From an uncultured bacterium (GTDB taxonomy: Bacteria > Bacteroidota > Bacteroidia > Chitinophagales > Chitinophagaceae): DNA of 39,213 nucleotides. The stretch lies in the NCBI GenBank assembly GCA_903834825.1, contig CAILKQ010000103.1:1-39213 (forward strand), read 5' to 3'. Below are positions 25,519 to 35,371 of this stretch, piece by piece. The notes beneath the pieces were generated by a model that saw nothing but the letters and a program-made list of their open reading frames with translations, had not been told where the DNA came from and did no database searches. Position 1 is the stretch's first letter; every line of letters begins with the position of its first letter. The translations under genes and the position numbers were made by a program.

Positions 25519-25590
25519 CTTACTTATCAACAACTGTGGGAAAAAAATCCATTTGCTAAAATTTAACGAATATGGCTCTTTGATGTCTGG

Positions 25591-26241
25591 CTAAGGGATG
25601 GCCTTTAAGGCTGCGATGACAGCCATAGGGTCATTTGCGCCAAAAACGGTATTTCCTGCAACCAATACATCGGCGCCAGCCCTGACCAGATCCGCTGCAT
25701 TGTCCAGTGTTACGCCACCATCAATTTCAATGAGGGTATTGGCGCCATTTTTAATGATGGACTCCTTCAGGCTTTCAACTTTTTTCAACATGGAATGAAT
25801 GAACTTTTGCCCTCCAAATCCAGGGTTGACGGTCATGATGCATACAAGGTCGGCACCAGCCAAAACCTCATCAATCATTGATATGGGGGTTTGGGGGTTC
25901 AGGGCTATGCCTGCTTTCATTCCCAGGTCTTTGATTTGTTGCAGGTTGCGGTGCAAGTGTTTGCATGCCTCTGCATGAACGGTCAGTACATCGGCACCAG
26001 CCGCTTTGAAAGCCTCTGCATATTTTTCGGGTTCTTCAATCATGAGATGAACATCACAAACCTTGGTGGTGGCCTTTCTGATGGCAGATATCACCGGAAT
26101 GCCAAAACTGATATTGGGCACAAACCGGCCATCCATCACATCTAGGTGAAACCACTCCGCTTCAGATTGGTTTACCATTTCGCATGCCTTGTCCAAATGA
26201 AGAAAGTCAGCAGCAAGAAACGAAGGGGCTACAATAGGCAT
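25591..26241 (-). CDS. rpe: Ribulose-phosphate 3-epimerase
   Basis: This enzyme interconverts ribulose 5-phosphate and xylulose 5-phosphate in the pentose phosphate pathway. It is a (beta/alpha)8 barrel of 216 aa, the family length. The motifs APSFLAADF, HLDVMDGRFVPNISFG (metal His and Asp), VHLMIEEP, VNPGFGGQKFI (phosphate loop) and EIDGGVTLDNA (catalytic Asp) are all present. It begins 4 bp after the TPR gene stop and is co-transcribed with it. The 149-bp gap to phoH downstream holds a separate promoter. Confidence 0.97.
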   Translation of the reverse strand: MPIVAPSFLAADFLHLDKACEMVNQSEAEWFHLDVMDGRFVPNISFGIPVISAIRKATTKVCDVHLMIEEPEKYAEAFKAAGADVLTVHAEACKHLHRNLQQIKDLGMKAGIALNPQTPISMIDEVLAGADLVCIMTVNPGFGGQKFIHSMLKKVESLKESIIKNGANTLIEIDGGVTLDNAADLVRAGADVLVAGNTVFGANDPMAVIAALKAIP

Positions 26242-26245
26242 GGTA

Positions 26246-26941
26246 TTATTTTTTTAAGTTGTTGAGTGATATGATGGCGCCTTCATGGTCTGGGTCAAGC
26301 CTGAGAGTCTCTTGGTAATAAGCGGCAGCTTTTTCGCTATCTTTTTTTTCTTCAAGGCAAAGCCCCAGCCAATAGTATACATCAGGATTTTTGCGGTCAA
26401 GATCCATGGCTTTGGACAATGCATCAATGGCCTTGTTGATTTCTTTTGAATGGTAAAGTGAAATTGCCTTTTCTATGTACGCATCAGTAAATGTAAAGTT
26501 GCTGATGATGGAGGAGTCAAATGATTTGATGGCCTCCCTGTCATTGCCAGTATTGGCATAAAATAGCCCCTTGATGTAGTGGCCTTTTGCAGCATCCAGG
26601 GCTTTTTCACTGTGGGTCATCCTTGTGGCAATCAAGAGTGATTGATCGCTTTTGATGGCAGCCAACAGAGATCCTAGCTGGTTTTCTACTTCCGGTTGTT
26701 CCAATTTTAGCCCGAGGGATTGGCTCAGCAGTTGGATGGATTTACCCGTATCTCCCATTTGTAGTTTATTGAAGGCCATTTGGTTGATGAGCTTCACTGA
26801 ATCAGGATATTTCTCCAACAGCAGTAAACTGGAATCGGCAGCCTTATTGTCTGATAGGGTTTCATTGCTTTTTTTACCGTCGCAAGACGCGTAAAAAAAG
26901 GAGAGAAGACCCATCACCAAAAGATGAAACAGCAAGCGCAT
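26246..26941 (-). CDS. Tetratricopeptide-repeat lipoprotein
   Basis: A 231-aa lipoprotein: signal peptide with lipobox FYASC ending near residue 20, then TPR units. The clearest repeats lie in the second half: KGHYIKGLFYANTGNDREAIKSF, AYIEKAISLYHSKEINKAIDAL and VYYWLGLCLEEKKDSEKAAAYY, each close to 34 residues with the W/L-G-Y-A-P pattern. TPRs bind proteins; the partner is unknown. The track start at 26947 is TTG; the ATG two codons later is preferred. A TAAATTTG box ends 3 bp before this ATG, leaving no usual leader. It is followed by rpe after 4 bp. Confidence 0.82.
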   Translation of the reverse strand: MRLLFHLLVMGLLSFFYASCDGKKSNETLSDNKAADSSLLLLEKYPDSVKLINQMAFNKLQMGDTGKSIQLLSQSLGLKLEQPEVENQLGSLLAAIKSDQSLLIATRMTHSEKALDAAKGHYIKGLFYANTGNDREAIKSFDSSIISNFTFTDAYIEKAISLYHSKEINKAIDALSKAMDLDRKNPDVYYWLGLCLEEKKDSEKAAAYYQETLRLDPDHEGAIISLNNLKK

Positions 26942-26944
26942 CTC

Positions 26945-26952
26945 CAAATTTA
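26945..26952 (-). promoter_or_regulatory. Candidate -7 box overlapping the TPR gene start
   Basis: The minus strand TAAATTTG matches TAnnTTTG exactly and ends 3 bp before the ATG at 26941. No TTG was found at the right distance upstream, so chance occurrence in AT-rich DNA is possible. Confidence 0.35.
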
Positions 26953-27037
26953 TGAAATCGTGCCGTTTTATTACAGTTTAATGATAAAACAACAAGGCGA
27001 AGGTGTTAAATTGGGCCCCATATAAACCACCTCATCC

Positions 27038-28120
27038 ATGCCAATCCTCAAAACAAGCTATTTTCAGTGTGTCTTTGTTCTGGTCTTTACAGGTCTCAGC
27101 AGTGTATTCGCACAGGACAGCCTGCAATATGCGGACGAGTCCCATTTCAAGAACATCCAGCAACTCACATTTGGTGGAGACAATGCTGAAGCTTATTTCA
27201 GTTTTGATGGCAAATGGCTGGTTTTTCAGAAGACGAACCCCAAGGAAAACATCCCTTGCGATCAGATTTACATCGGTAAGGTGCCAACAAAGGCTGGAGA
27301 AAAGTTTGAACCCAAACTGGTCAGCAATGGTAAGGGCAGGACAACCTGTGGTGCATTTTTGAAGGACAACAAACACATCGTTTTTGCTTCAACACACCTT
27401 TCAGATGGGAATTGCCCACCTGTCCCTGACCGCAGCAAATATGGCAACAAATACATATGGCCACTTTATGCAGGATATGATATTTTTATTGCTGACCTCA
27501 ACGGAAAGATTACAAAGCAACTGACCAATCAACCCGGATACGATGCTGAAGCGACCATTTCTCCTGATGGGAAAACCATGCTCTTCACTTCTACAAGGGA
27601 TGGGGATATTGACCTTTATACCATGGATTTGAAATCTGGTTCAGTTAAAAGAATCACCAATCAGCTGGGATATGATGGCGGCGCCTGGTACAGCCCTGAT
27701 GGCACCAAAATCATCTGGCGTGCTTCAAGGCCCACCAGTACAGAAGAAGTGAAAGAATACAAGGACCTGCTCAGTGAGAACCTTGTAGCACCTACCAAGA
27801 TGGAGGTATGGATTGCCAATGCAGATGGTTCCAACCCCAAGCAGGTAAGCCACCTGGGCCAGGCCAACTGGGCGCCAGCCTATATGCCAGACAGCAAAAC
27901 CATTATTTTTGCTTCCAACCACGAATACAAAAGAGGATTTCCTTTCAACCTGTATACCATGAACGAAGATGGATCAGGCTTGAAAAAAATCAGCCGCGAC
28001 AAAGGCTTTGATGCTTTCCCCATGTTCAGCACGGATGGCAAGAAAGTTGTTTTCTGCTCCAACAGGAACAATGGTGGAACAAGGGATACCAATATTTTTG
28101 TGGCAGATTGGGTAGACTAA
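27038..28120 (+). CDS. Exported TolB-like beta-propeller protein
   Basis: A secreted protein of 360 aa with a signal peptide cleaved after VFAQ (about residue 25). The rest is a string of PD40/TolB-type blades: FSFDGKWLVFQ, ISPDGKTMLFTSTRDGDIDLYTMD, YSPDGTKIIWRASR, YMPDSKTIIFASN and FSTDGKKVVFCSNR. This gives about six blades of a propeller, a fold for protein binding. Paired cysteines (IPCDQ, TTCG, GNCPP) may form disulfides. No enzyme motif or peptidase domain is attached and no tol/pal genes are nearby, so it is not TolB itself. It is monocistronic, divergent from the TPR gene, and ends 1 bp before the convergent periplasmic-binding gene. Confidence 0.88.
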   Translation: MPILKTSYFQCVFVLVFTGLSSVFAQDSLQYADESHFKNIQQLTFGGDNAEAYFSFDGKWLVFQKTNPKENIPCDQIYIGKVPTKAGEKFEPKLVSNGKGRTTCGAFLKDNKHIVFASTHLSDGNCPPVPDRSKYGNKYIWPLYAGYDIFIADLNGKITKQLTNQPGYDAEATISPDGKTMLFTSTRDGDIDLYTMDLKSGSVKRITNQLGYDGGAWYSPDGTKIIWRASRPTSTEEVKEYKDLLSENLVAPTKMEVWIANADGSNPKQVSHLGQANWAPAYMPDSKTIIFASNHEYKRGFPFNLYTMNEDGSGLKKISRDKGFDAFPMFSTDGKKVVFCSNRNNGGTRDTNIFVADWVD

Positions 28121-28121
28121 A

Positions 28122-29282
28122 TTACTGCACCGTAGAAACGCCATTGAGGCGGCGAATAAAGTAGATCCGCTTGTTTTCGTGATAATCAGGTGTAGAAGAC
28201 ATAGGGGCCCATTTGACCGGTCTGAAGTCGAAATCGTTCAGTACTTTGAAGGGTTTTGTTTCAAGTCCCTCCGTTTTTATACGGCCGTAGGCAGACAAAA
28301 TATTAATAAAGTAATACGTCAGTTCAAATCCTTTTAGCATTGATATTGAGGGTTTTACACCCGTTATTGATTTTATTTTTTCGTCAACCTGCGCAGCCCA
28401 TTGATGTCCGGAAGGAATATTGAATGATGTTGTAAAATAAATGGGGATTCCAGCATAGTTTTTTCCCTGGATTTCTTTCATGCCATCCCACCCCGGCATT
28501 CCTATCACCTGAATAATGCCTTTTTTGGGGTAAGCCGATATGGCCTTGGCAAACTGGATTGCAAATTGATCATCCAGGCTGCCTGCAATCAGCACGTTTG
28601 TTTTTGTAGTATCCAGGAATGGAACCAGGTCTTCCATCTTGAATTCGAGGTTAAGTAACGCTGTTTTGAATTTGTTCCTATACACCGAAGCCGCATTGAG
28701 TTCCCTGAACTGTGTTTCAATTTTATCATCTGCCGCTCCGCTTCTTTTGAACCAAATAACATTGGCATCAGGCCATTTTTTAAAGAGCTGGTTGTGGATG
28801 ACCTGAATATGGGAGTTGATTTTAGGATTGGCAATGAATACCATGGGGCTTTCCCTGATGCCGCCATCATTGGGATAGGTGGCGCTGACCATGGGTATGT
28901 TTTTTTCTTTGGCGATCTGTGCCAGTTCCAGGTAATCGCTCCCGCTTGCTTGAGCGATGATGATATCCAGTGAGTCGAATGTTTTGTTGTTGAGTAGATA
29001 AGCAATGGAGCCGGTCTTGCTTTGAATGTCAAACACTTCCATACTCACCTTTGGGCCCGATTGGTTGATGGAGTCAATCGCCATCACTGCACCTTCATAG
29101 AATTCCAAACCACTGATGGCCATGCGTGGAAAACTGGTTTGGAGTTTGTACTGGTCTAATGCGTCAAAAGCACTGTCAAGGTATAGGGAAGTAAAAAGAC
29201 CAACCCTTGTGTTTTTCTTTCCCTGGCCATTGGCCAAAGCCATGCCCAATAAGGCAAACAACAGCAGAAAGGTCTTTTTCAT
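28122..29282 (-). CDS. Periplasmic-binding-protein fold (type 1) protein
   Basis: An exported protein of 386 aa with a signal peptide cleaved near ANGQ (about residue 20). The body has the two-lobe layout of Leu/Ile/Val-binding proteins and LpoA-like regulators: VGLFTSLYLDSAF, GLEFYEGAVMAIDSI, IIAQASGSDYLELAQIAKEKNIPMVSATYP and NVLIAGSLDDQFAIQFA. No LysM domain is seen. No ABC permease or ATPase is nearby, so transport is unlikely; a sensory or envelope (peptidoglycan) role is possible. From memory, related proteins, some with LysM, lie next to guaA in other Bacteroidota. It follows guaA by 17 bp. Confidence 0.75.
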   Translation of the reverse strand: MKKTFLLLFALLGMALANGQGKKNTRVGLFTSLYLDSAFDALDQYKLQTSFPRMAISGLEFYEGAVMAIDSINQSGPKVSMEVFDIQSKTGSIAYLLNNKTFDSLDIIIAQASGSDYLELAQIAKEKNIPMVSATYPNDGGIRESPMVFIANPKINSHIQVIHNQLFKKWPDANVIWFKRSGAADDKIETQFRELNAASVYRNKFKTALLNLEFKMEDLVPFLDTTKTNVLIAGSLDDQFAIQFAKAISAYPKKGIIQVIGMPGWDGMKEIQGKNYAGIPIYFTTSFNIPSGHQWAAQVDEKIKSITGVKPSISMLKGFELTYYFINILSAYGRIKTEGLETKPFKVLNDFDFRPVKWAPMSSTPDYHENKRIYFIRRLNGVSTVQ

Positions 29283-29299
29283 GGGGCTAAATTACAGCA

Positions 29300-30835
29300 T
29301 TATTCCCATTCGATGGTTGCTGGCGGCTTACTAGAGATATCGTAAACAACCCGATTGATACCCCTGACCCTGTTGATGATTTCATTGGAAACTTCTCCAA
29401 GGAATTCATAGGGGAGGTGAGCCCAGTCAGCTGTCATGCCATCAACCGAAGTCACAGCCCTGAGGGCTACGGTAAACTCATAGGTTCTTTCATCCCCCAT
29501 AACCCCAACAGACTTGACAGGAAGCAGGATGGCACCGGCTTGCCAAACCTTGTTGTAGAGATCGTGTTTCTTCAGGGATTCTATGTAGATGTTGTCTGCT
29601 TCTTGCAAGAGCCTTACTTTTTCTTCTGTGATTTCACCAAGGATACGGATGGCCAGTCCAGGACCTGGAAAAGGATGCCTGAACAGGAGATCGTTCGGAA
29701 TACCCAGTTCCAAGCCTACTTTCCTTACCTCATCCTTGAAGAGATAGCGCAATGGCTCTACCAGGCTGAGTTTCATGGTTTCAGGCAGCCCACCCACATT
29801 GTGGTGAGACTTGATCGTAACCGATGGGCCGTGTACCGATACACTTTCGATGACATCCGGGTAGATGGTGCCTTGCCCCAGGAAAGAAATATCCGTCAAT
29901 GATTGGGCTTCCTGGTCAAAGATTTCAATAAAGGTTCTGCCGATGGCTTTCCTTTTTTCTTCTGGATTGCTCAGACCATTCAGCGCACCATAAAATTCAT
30001 GTTTTGCATCAACCCCTTTTACATTGAGGTCCAAGACTTCATATGTTTTGAGTACCGCTTCAAATTCGTCTTTTCTCAACAGGCCATTGTCTACAAAAAT
30101 CCCAAACAGGTTTTTGCCAATGGCCCTGTGGATAAGGGTTGCAGCAACGGTAGAGTCAACGCCACCGCTGAGGCCCATCACCACTTTTTTATCACCGATT
30201 TGTTTTTTCAACGCTTCAACAGTGTCTGTGATAAAATGCGCCGGTGTCCAGTCTCCACTGCATCCACAAACCGTATAGAGGAAATTCTGGATGATTTTTT
30301 TTCCGTATGCTGAGTGGTATACTTCTGGGTGGAACTGTAGGCCAAATATTTCATGGCAGCCAGGCTCTTCAACCTTGAATGCAGCAATCGGTATAGAGTT
30401 TGTTGTTGCCAATAAGGTTGCGTTATCAGGGAGTTCCAAAATGGAATCCCCATGGCTCATCCAGACCTGAGAGGTTTCTGGAACTGAGGCCAGCAACACA
30501 TTTTCAATATTGGTTTGAAGGATAGCCCTTCCATATTCTCTTTTTTCTGAACGCTCTACACGGCCTCCGAAAGATTTCGCTGTGAGCTGCGCCCCATAAC
30601 AAATGCCCAAAACATTGCGTTGTCCAGCGATAGCTTTGATGTCCACCTCTGGAGCATTGGGATCATTTACGGAAAATGGTGATCCAGAGAGGATGACCCC
30701 CTTCAGCTCTGGGCCGTATTCAATGTTCTTGTGATAGGGTACAATTTCACAATATACATTGGCTTCCCTGACAGCACGGGCAATCAATTGGGTGTACTGA
30801 GAACCAAAATCGAGGATGAGAATTTTTTCAGTCAT
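29300..30835 (-). CDS. guaA: GMP synthase (glutamine-hydrolysing)
   Basis: GuaA converts XMP to GMP with ATP and glutamine. The N-terminal class I amidotransferase has Cys79 in LGICYGAQ with His169 and Glu171 in QFHPEV. The ATP-pyrophosphatase domain has the PP-loop LSGGVDST (222-229). The C-terminal dimerisation domain ends with the conserved [13 protein letters not shown]. From [11 protein letters not shown] (30835) the protein has 511 aa, the normal size; the track's extra four residues (MLVS) are not needed. A TACCTTTG box ends 9 bp before the start, so the leader would be very short. The periplasmic-binding gene follows 17 bp later. rpsT upstream has its own terminator. Confidence 0.97.
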   Translation of the reverse strand: MTEKILILDFGSQYTQLIARAVREANVYCEIVPYHKNIEYGPELKGVILSGSPFSVNDPNAPEVDIKAIAGQRNVLGICYGAQLTAKSFGGRVERSEKREYGRAILQTNIENVLLASVPETSQVWMSHGDSILELPDNATLLATTNSIPIAAFKVEEPGCHEIFGLQFHPEVYHSAYGKKIIQNFLYTVCGCSGDWTPAHFITDTVEALKKQIGDKKVVMGLSGGVDSTVAATLIHRAIGKNLFGIFVDNGLLRKDEFEAVLKTYEVLDLNVKGVDAKHEFYGALNGLSNPEEKRKAIGRTFIEIFDQEAQSLTDISFLGQGTIYPDVIESVSVHGPSVTIKSHHNVGGLPETMKLSLVEPLRYLFKDEVRKVGLELGIPNDLLFRHPFPGPGLAIRILGEITEEKVRLLQEADNIYIESLKKHDLYNKVWQAGAILLPVKSVGVMGDERTYEFTVALRAVTSVDGMTADWAHLPYEFLGEVSNEIINRVRGINRVVYDISSKPPATIEWE

Positions 30836-30844
30836 AGATACCAG

Positions 30845-30852
30845 CAAAGGTA
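30845..30852 (-). promoter_or_regulatory. Candidate -7 box for guaA
   Basis: The minus strand reads TACCTTTG, an exact TAnnTTTG match, ending 9 bp before the guaA ATG. No -33 TTG was found. The predicted leader is only about 4-5 nt. Confidence 0.45.
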
Positions 30853-30884
30853 AAGATTTAGGGGAACTGAAGGGTAGGGTAAAT

Positions 30885-30917
30885 AAAAAAAGAACATCCT
30901 AGTGGGATGTTCTTTTT
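30885..30917 (-). terminator. Intrinsic terminator of rpsT
   Basis: The arms AAAAAGAACATCC and GGATGTTCTTTTT form a perfect 13-bp stem around a 5-nt loop. On the minus strand it ends in a T-tract of seven. It lies 21 bp after the rpsT stop, separating rpsT from guaA. The A/T-rich flanks would also allow weak action on the other strand, where no gene needs it. Confidence 0.85.
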
Positions 30918-30938
30918 AAAAATATTTTCGGAAACTGA

Positions 30939-31196
30939 TTAAGCTGCTTTGCTGGAAACTGCCTTGGTAAGCTTGCTCTTCAGGTTAGCTGCCTTGTTCT
31001 TGTGGATAACACCTTTTTTGGCAAGTTTATCGATTTTGCTCAATACACTTGGAAGTGTTTCTGCTGCTGCAGCTGCATCAGTATTTGCGCGAAGATCACG
31101 CATCAAGTTACGGGTGGTTTTACCCTGGTAACGGTTTTTTTCTCTGCGCTTAGCTACTTGACGTACATCCTTCTTGGTTGCCTTATGATTTGCCAT
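30939..31196 (-). CDS. rpsT: 30S ribosomal protein S20
   Basis: S20 binds 16S rRNA in the body of the small subunit. The protein starts at MANHKATKKDVRQ (31196), giving 85 aa of mostly basic helical sequence with KNRYQGKTTRNLMRDLRA and the KGVIHKNKAANLKSKL segment typical of the family. The track's extension to 31253 runs through the promoter and is not real. It is a single-gene unit with a near-ideal promoter 26 bp upstream and a strong terminator, as expected for a highly expressed ribosomal gene. It is divergent from sucA. Confidence 0.97.
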   Translation of the reverse strand: MANHKATKKDVRQVAKRREKNRYQGKTTRNLMRDLRANTDAAAAAETLPSVLSKIDKLAKKGVIHKNKAANLKSKLTKAVSSKAA

Positions 31197-31222
31197 CTTT
31201 ATTTTTTCTTTTAAACGGGATG

Positions 31223-31253
31223 CAAATGTAACACTTTTCCCGATATCTTCCAA
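31223..31253 (-). promoter_or_regulatory. Promoter of rpsT
   Basis: On the minus strand TTG (31253-31251, preceded by TT), a 20-nt spacer and TACATTTG (31230-31223) form a textbook Bacteroidota promoter. The expected start point leaves a leader of about 20 nt, purine-rich before the ATG. Confidence 0.82.
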
Positions 31254-31339
31254 AATTAAGCCTTTTTTAGAAGAAAATGATTGATTTATAGTTGAAGATT
31301 CCTGTTATTTTTTAAGTTCAAATGAACGATATTTGCGCA

Positions 31340-31347
31340 TAGTTTTG
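31340..31347 (+). promoter_or_regulatory. Candidate -7 box for sucAB
   Basis: TAGTTTTG is an exact TAnnTTTG match 25 bp before the sucA ATG. No TTG lies at the usual -33 distance. Together with the rpsT promoter it makes the 176-bp divergent spacer a two-way control region. Confidence 0.5.
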
Positions 31348-31372
31348 TCATTCAACCTTTTAGCATCTTCCC

Positions 31373-34105
31373 ATGAAGGATTTTTCTTACATAACCTCAT
31401 CTCATCCGTCTTATATTGAGCAGCTGTATCAGGACTTTTCCCGTTCCCCCGAAAGCATAGACCCAGATCTGCGCAAATTCTTTGAAGGTTTTGATTTTGC
31501 AGTGACCCAGCGTGAGGTTATACCATCCATGGCTGACGTTGCAGCCGGTGGAGATCTCGACTGGAGGAAAGAATTGGGCGTTTACCGCCTTATCCTGGGG
31601 TATAGGAACAAAGGCCATCTGATCGCCAAAACCAACCCTATACGTGAGAGAAAAGACAGGGGAGCAAACCTTGATCTTGGATTTTTCGGACTGTCTGAAG
31701 CCGACATGGATGCTGATTTTTATGCAGGCAACCTGATTGGCCTTGGAACAGTAACGCTTAGAGAGATACAATCCCACTTGATAAAATGCTATGCAAACCA
31801 TGTTGGCATAGAGTTCAAATACATCAGCAGCCAGGAGAAAATCAACTTTCTTACCGATGAAATGGAAACCAAGTTTCCCCGTCCGCTTTCGTTGGAAAAG
31901 AAAACAAGGATCCTTGAGAAACTGAACCAGGGCGTTATTTTTGAGAAATTCCTTCATACAAAATACATTGGACAAAAGCGGTTTTCACTTGAAGGTGGAG
32001 AAACAACCATTGCGGCATTGGATGCCATGATCAATATAGCCAGTGATCAAGGGGTTCAGGAAGTGGTTATAGGCATGGCACACCGAGGAAGGCTCAATGT
32101 TTTGGCCAATATCATGGGCAAGACCTATGAGCACATCTTCAGCGAATTTGAAGGCAAGTCAAAGCCAGACCAAACCATGGGAAGCGGTGATGTTAAATAC
32201 CATCTCGGCTACGGCAGTAAGGTTGTCACGCTTTCTGGCAAGTCGATTTCTCTGAAATTGATGCCCAATCCCTCACACCTTGAGGCCGTTGATCCTGTAG
32301 TACTGGGATTTTCAAGGGCCAAGGCCGATGCCATGTATGCAAGCCAGTACGACTCCATTTTACCCGTATTGATCCATGGTGATGCCTCCATCGCCGGGCA
32401 GGGTATTGTATACGAAATACTGCAGATGTCTGGATTGGATGGCTACTCAACAGGTGGTACCATTCATTTTGTCATCAACAACCAGATCGGATTCACCACT
32501 GATTTTGAAGATGCCAGGACTGCCGACTACTGTACTTCACTGGCAGCCATGGTGCATGCACCTGTTATGCACGTCAATGGGGACGATCCTGAAGCGGTTG
32601 TCAAGTGCATGGAAATTGCCATACGGTATAGACAGCAATTCAACAGTGATGTTTTCATTGATATGGTCTGTTACAGAAAGCATGGCCACAACGAAGGCGA
32701 TGATCCCAAGTTTACCCAGCCACATCTTTATTCAATCATCGAGAAACATCCCAATCCGAGGGAAAATTATGTTGCTCATTTGCAGAAGCATGAAAACCCG
32801 GAAATCCAGTCCATGGCCAAAGACATGGAAAAGAAGTTCTGGAGTGATTTGCAGGAGCGCTTGGATGAGGTAAAACAACACCCGTTGCCATATCATTATC
32901 AAGCGCCAGAGCTGGTTTGGAAAACCATGAAAAAGGCTGTGGCTGAAGACTTTGACGCATCACCATCTACCGCTATTGATGCTGTGCAATTCAAAACCCT
33001 TTTTGAAGCCATCATGTTGATTCCGGAGGGTTTCAAGCCGTTGAAAAAAATCGAGAAACTTTTGCAAGACAAACAGGGCTTGTTGGAGAAAGAGAACAAG
33101 GTGGATTGGGCAACAGGAGAATTGCTGGCTTACGCGAGTTTATTGGCAGATGGGAAAGAAGTAAGGATGAGTGGGCAGGATGTAAAGCGGGGAACCTTTA
33201 GCCACAGGCATGCAGTCTTGTTGGATGAAAATACTGATCAGCAATACAACAGGCTTGAAAATATTCCGGGTGCTAAAGGAAAATTCAGGATTTATAATTC
33301 CCTCTTGAGTGAGTATGGGGTCCTTGGATTTGAATATGGATATGCATTGGCCAATCCGGAAGTGTTGGTGCTTTGGGAAGCTCAATTCGGAGACTTTTCC
33401 AATGGTGCGCAAACCATGATTGACCAGTTCATCTCTGCAGCCGAGCAAAAATGGAACAGGATGAACGGACTGGTCATGTTGCTCCCGCACGGTTACGAAG
33501 GCCAGGGCCCCGAGCACAGCAGTGCCCGCATGGAAAGGTTCCTGCAGATGTGTGCGGAATTAAACATGGTGATCACCAATGTCACCACTGCAGCCAACTT
33601 GTTCCATGCACTCAGGCGTCAATTGACATGGCAGTTCAGGAAGCCGATGATCAACTTCTCACCCAAGGCCAACCTCAGGCATCCGGGTACCTATTCAACC
33701 GTTGCTGAATTCACCAGCAGTGGATTCCAGGAACTGATTGACGATACAGTTGATGCATCAGCGGTAAAGCAAGTCTTGTTCTGCACAGGTAAAATATATT
33801 TTGACCTGCATGATTATAGGGTAAAGAATGCCATAGGAAATGTTGCCATTGTTCGCCTTGAGCAGGTTTATCCATTGCCCGTCAAGCAACTTGAAGCAGC
33901 CAAGAAAAAGTATGGCAATGCAGCATGGACTTGGGTTCAGGAGGAACCGATGAACATGGGTGCTGCTTCATTCTTGCGCATGAATTTGGATGCAATTGCC
34001 TTCAACATCATTGCAAGAACTGCCAGTGCTGCAACTGCAACTGGTTTCAACAAGGTGCATGCTGCTGAGCAAGAGGAAATCATTAAAAAGGCCTTTTCAT
34101 TTTAA
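31373..34105 (+). CDS. sucA: 2-oxoglutarate dehydrogenase E1 component
   Basis: The thiamine-diphosphate E1 subunit decarboxylates 2-oxoglutarate in the TCA cycle and passes the succinyl group to the lipoyl arm of SucB. At 910 aa it is full length for bacterial E1o. The N-terminal E2-binding segment ([28 protein letters not shown]) is kept. The core shows [11 protein letters not shown], the [13 protein letters not shown] substrate region, [10 protein letters not shown], and the C-terminal transketolase-like half with [18 protein letters not shown] and [23 protein letters not shown]. sucB follows after 32 bp. No lpd (E3) gene is in the window. A TAnnTTTG box stands 25 bp upstream. Confidence 0.97.
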   Translation: MKDFSYITSSHPSYIEQLYQDFSRSPESIDPDLRKFFEGFDFAVTQREVIPSMADVAAGGDLDWRKELGVYRLILGYRNKGHLIAKTNPIRERKDRGANLDLGFFGLSEADMDADFYAGNLIGLGTVTLREIQSHLIKCYANHVGIEFKYISSQEKINFLTDEMETKFPRPLSLEKKTRILEKLNQGVIFEKFLHTKYIGQKRFSLEGGETTIAALDAMINIASDQGVQEVVIGMAHRGRLNVLANIMGKTYEHIFSEFEGKSKPDQTMGSGDVKYHLGYGSKVVTLSGKSISLKLMPNPSHLEAVDPVVLGFSRAKADAMYASQYDSILPVLIHGDASIAGQGIVYEILQMSGLDGYSTGGTIHFVINNQIGFTTDFEDARTADYCTSLAAMVHAPVMHVNGDDPEAVVKCMEIAIRYRQQFNSDVFIDMVCYRKHGHNEGDDPKFTQPHLYSIIEKHPNPRENYVAHLQKHENPEIQSMAKDMEKKFWSDLQERLDEVKQHPLPYHYQAPELVWKTMKKAVAEDFDASPSTAIDAVQFKTLFEAIMLIPEGFKPLKKIEKLLQDKQGLLEKENKVDWATGELLAYASLLADGKEVRMSGQDVKRGTFSHRHAVLLDENTDQQYNRLENIPGAKGKFRIYNSLLSEYGVLGFEYGYALANPEVLVLWEAQFGDFSNGAQTMIDQFISAAEQKWNRMNGLVMLLPHGYEGQGPEHSSARMERFLQMCAELNMVITNVTTAANLFHALRRQLTWQFRKPMINFSPKANLRHPGTYSTVAEFTSSGFQELIDDTVDASAVKQVLFCTGKIYFDLHDYRVKNAIGNVAIVRLEQVYPLPVKQLEAAKKKYGNAAWTWVQEEPMNMGAASFLRMNLDAIAFNIIARTASAATATGFNKVHAAEQEEIIKKAFSF

Positions 34106-34137
34106 ATTTGGATGAGCAAAATTTTCAAAAAATTGTT

Positions 34138-35343
34138 ATGATAGAAATTAAAGTGCCAACAGTAGGAGAGTCGATCAGTGAGGTAAGCCTTGCAAAATGG
34201 CTGAAAAAAGATGGACAGTGGGTTGAGCGGGATGAAGTGCTTGCTGAAATCGAAAGTGAAAAAGCCACCTTTGAAATCAACGCAGAGCAGGCGGGCATCC
34301 TTACAATTAAGGTACAGGAAGGAGATACCCTTGCTATCGGAGATATTGTTTGTTCGATTGATGAGAAAGCTGAAAGGCCTGCTGATCTTCCAGTAGAAGC
34401 CAAAGCAGAAAAAACTGCTACTGCTTTAACGCCGGAGCCAGCAACTGCTGCCAAATCCGACGTTAAGACCAGCCCTGTAGCTGCTGCCATCATTGCTGAT
34501 AAAAAGGTTGATGCCAAAGGCATTGCAGCTACTGGTACAGGTGGTAAAATCCTCAAACAGGATGTGATGGATGCCATTTCAAATCCAGGCAGAAAGCCAG
34601 GTGCAGAAATGTTTACCAGGGGAGAGCGCAAAGAGAAAATGACCCAACTGCGCAAGACCATTTCACGCAGATTGGTTGAAGCGAAAAATACTACGGCCAT
34701 GCTCACCACCTTCAATGAAGTGGACATGGGTTTTGTGATGGAAGTGAGGGCCAAATACAAAGACAAGTTCAAGGAAAAGCATGGTGTGGGTCTCGGGTTC
34801 ATGAGCTTTTTCACCAAGGCTTGTGCCTATGCGTTGCAGGAGTTTCCTGCAGTAAATGGCTATCTCAGCAATGAGGAACTCATTTACCACGATTATTGCG
34901 ATATTTCAATTGCAGTCTCCGCCCCCAAGGGATTGGTGGTTCCCGTGATCAGGAATGCCGAGTCTTTGTCCATGGCAGATATTGAAAAGAAAGTAGTAGA
35001 ATTGGCCACCAAAGCAAGAGACAACAAACTCACCCTAGAAGAAATGCAGGGTGGTACTTTCACCATCACCAATGGCGGCGTGTTTGGATCATTGCTCAGT
35101 ACACCCATCATCAACATACCACAATCTGCCATCCTCGGTATGCACAAGATCGAGGAACGTGCAGTGGTCATCAAGGGTCAGATTGTTGCAAGACCAATGA
35201 TGTACCTGGCATTGAGTTATGATCACCGCATCATCGACGGAAAGGAAAGCGTCGGCTTCCTTGTGAAGGTGAAGGAATTGCTGGAAAATCCCGAATTATT
35301 GTTGTTCGGAAAGGATCCAGTCAAGACCCTCTTGGAGCTATGA
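34138..35343 (+). CDS. sucB: 2-oxoglutarate dehydrogenase E2 component (dihydrolipoyl succinyltransferase)
   Basis: E2 transfers the succinyl group to CoA and forms the core of the 2-oxoglutarate dehydrogenase complex. The protein starts at [12 protein letters not shown] (34138), not at the track's TTG, and has 401 aa. In order: lipoyl domain with the modified lysine in [10 protein letters not shown] (Lys42); an Ala/Pro-rich linker (about 78-115); the E3/E1-binding domain [18 protein letters not shown] (about 120-155); and the CoA-dependent acyltransferase domain ending with the catalytic HRIIDG motif (His363, Asp367). One lipoyl domain is normal for SucB. It is 32 bp after sucA and co-transcribed; an RsmB-like gene follows after 28 bp. 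Confidence 0.96.
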   Translation: MIEIKVPTVGESISEVSLAKWLKKDGQWVERDEVLAEIESEKATFEINAEQAGILTIKVQEGDTLAIGDIVCSIDEKAERPADLPVEAKAEKTATALTPEPATAAKSDVKTSPVAAAIIADKKVDAKGIAATGTGGKILKQDVMDAISNPGRKPGAEMFTRGERKEKMTQLRKTISRRLVEAKNTTAMLTTFNEVDMGFVMEVRAKYKDKFKEKHGVGLGFMSFFTKACAYALQEFPAVNGYLSNEELIYHDYCDISIAVSAPKGLVVPVIRNAESLSMADIEKKVVELATKARDNKLTLEEMQGGTFTITNGGVFGSLLSTPIINIPQSAILGMHKIEERAVVIKGQIVARPMMYLALSYDHRIIDGKESVGFLVKVKELLENPELLLFGKDPVKTLLEL

Positions 35344-35371
35344 TCAGATCCTAAACCTTTAAAATATTACG

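Noticed and set aside
27038-28120. TolB of the Tol-Pal system
   Set aside because: It has propeller repeats but lacks the TolB N-terminal domain, and no tolQRA or pal gene is adjacent.
34103-34110. TAAATTTG box just before sucB
   Set aside because: It overlaps the sucA stop codon and has no TTG at promoter spacing. It is probably chance, as sucA and sucB are separated by only 32 bp and co-transcribed.
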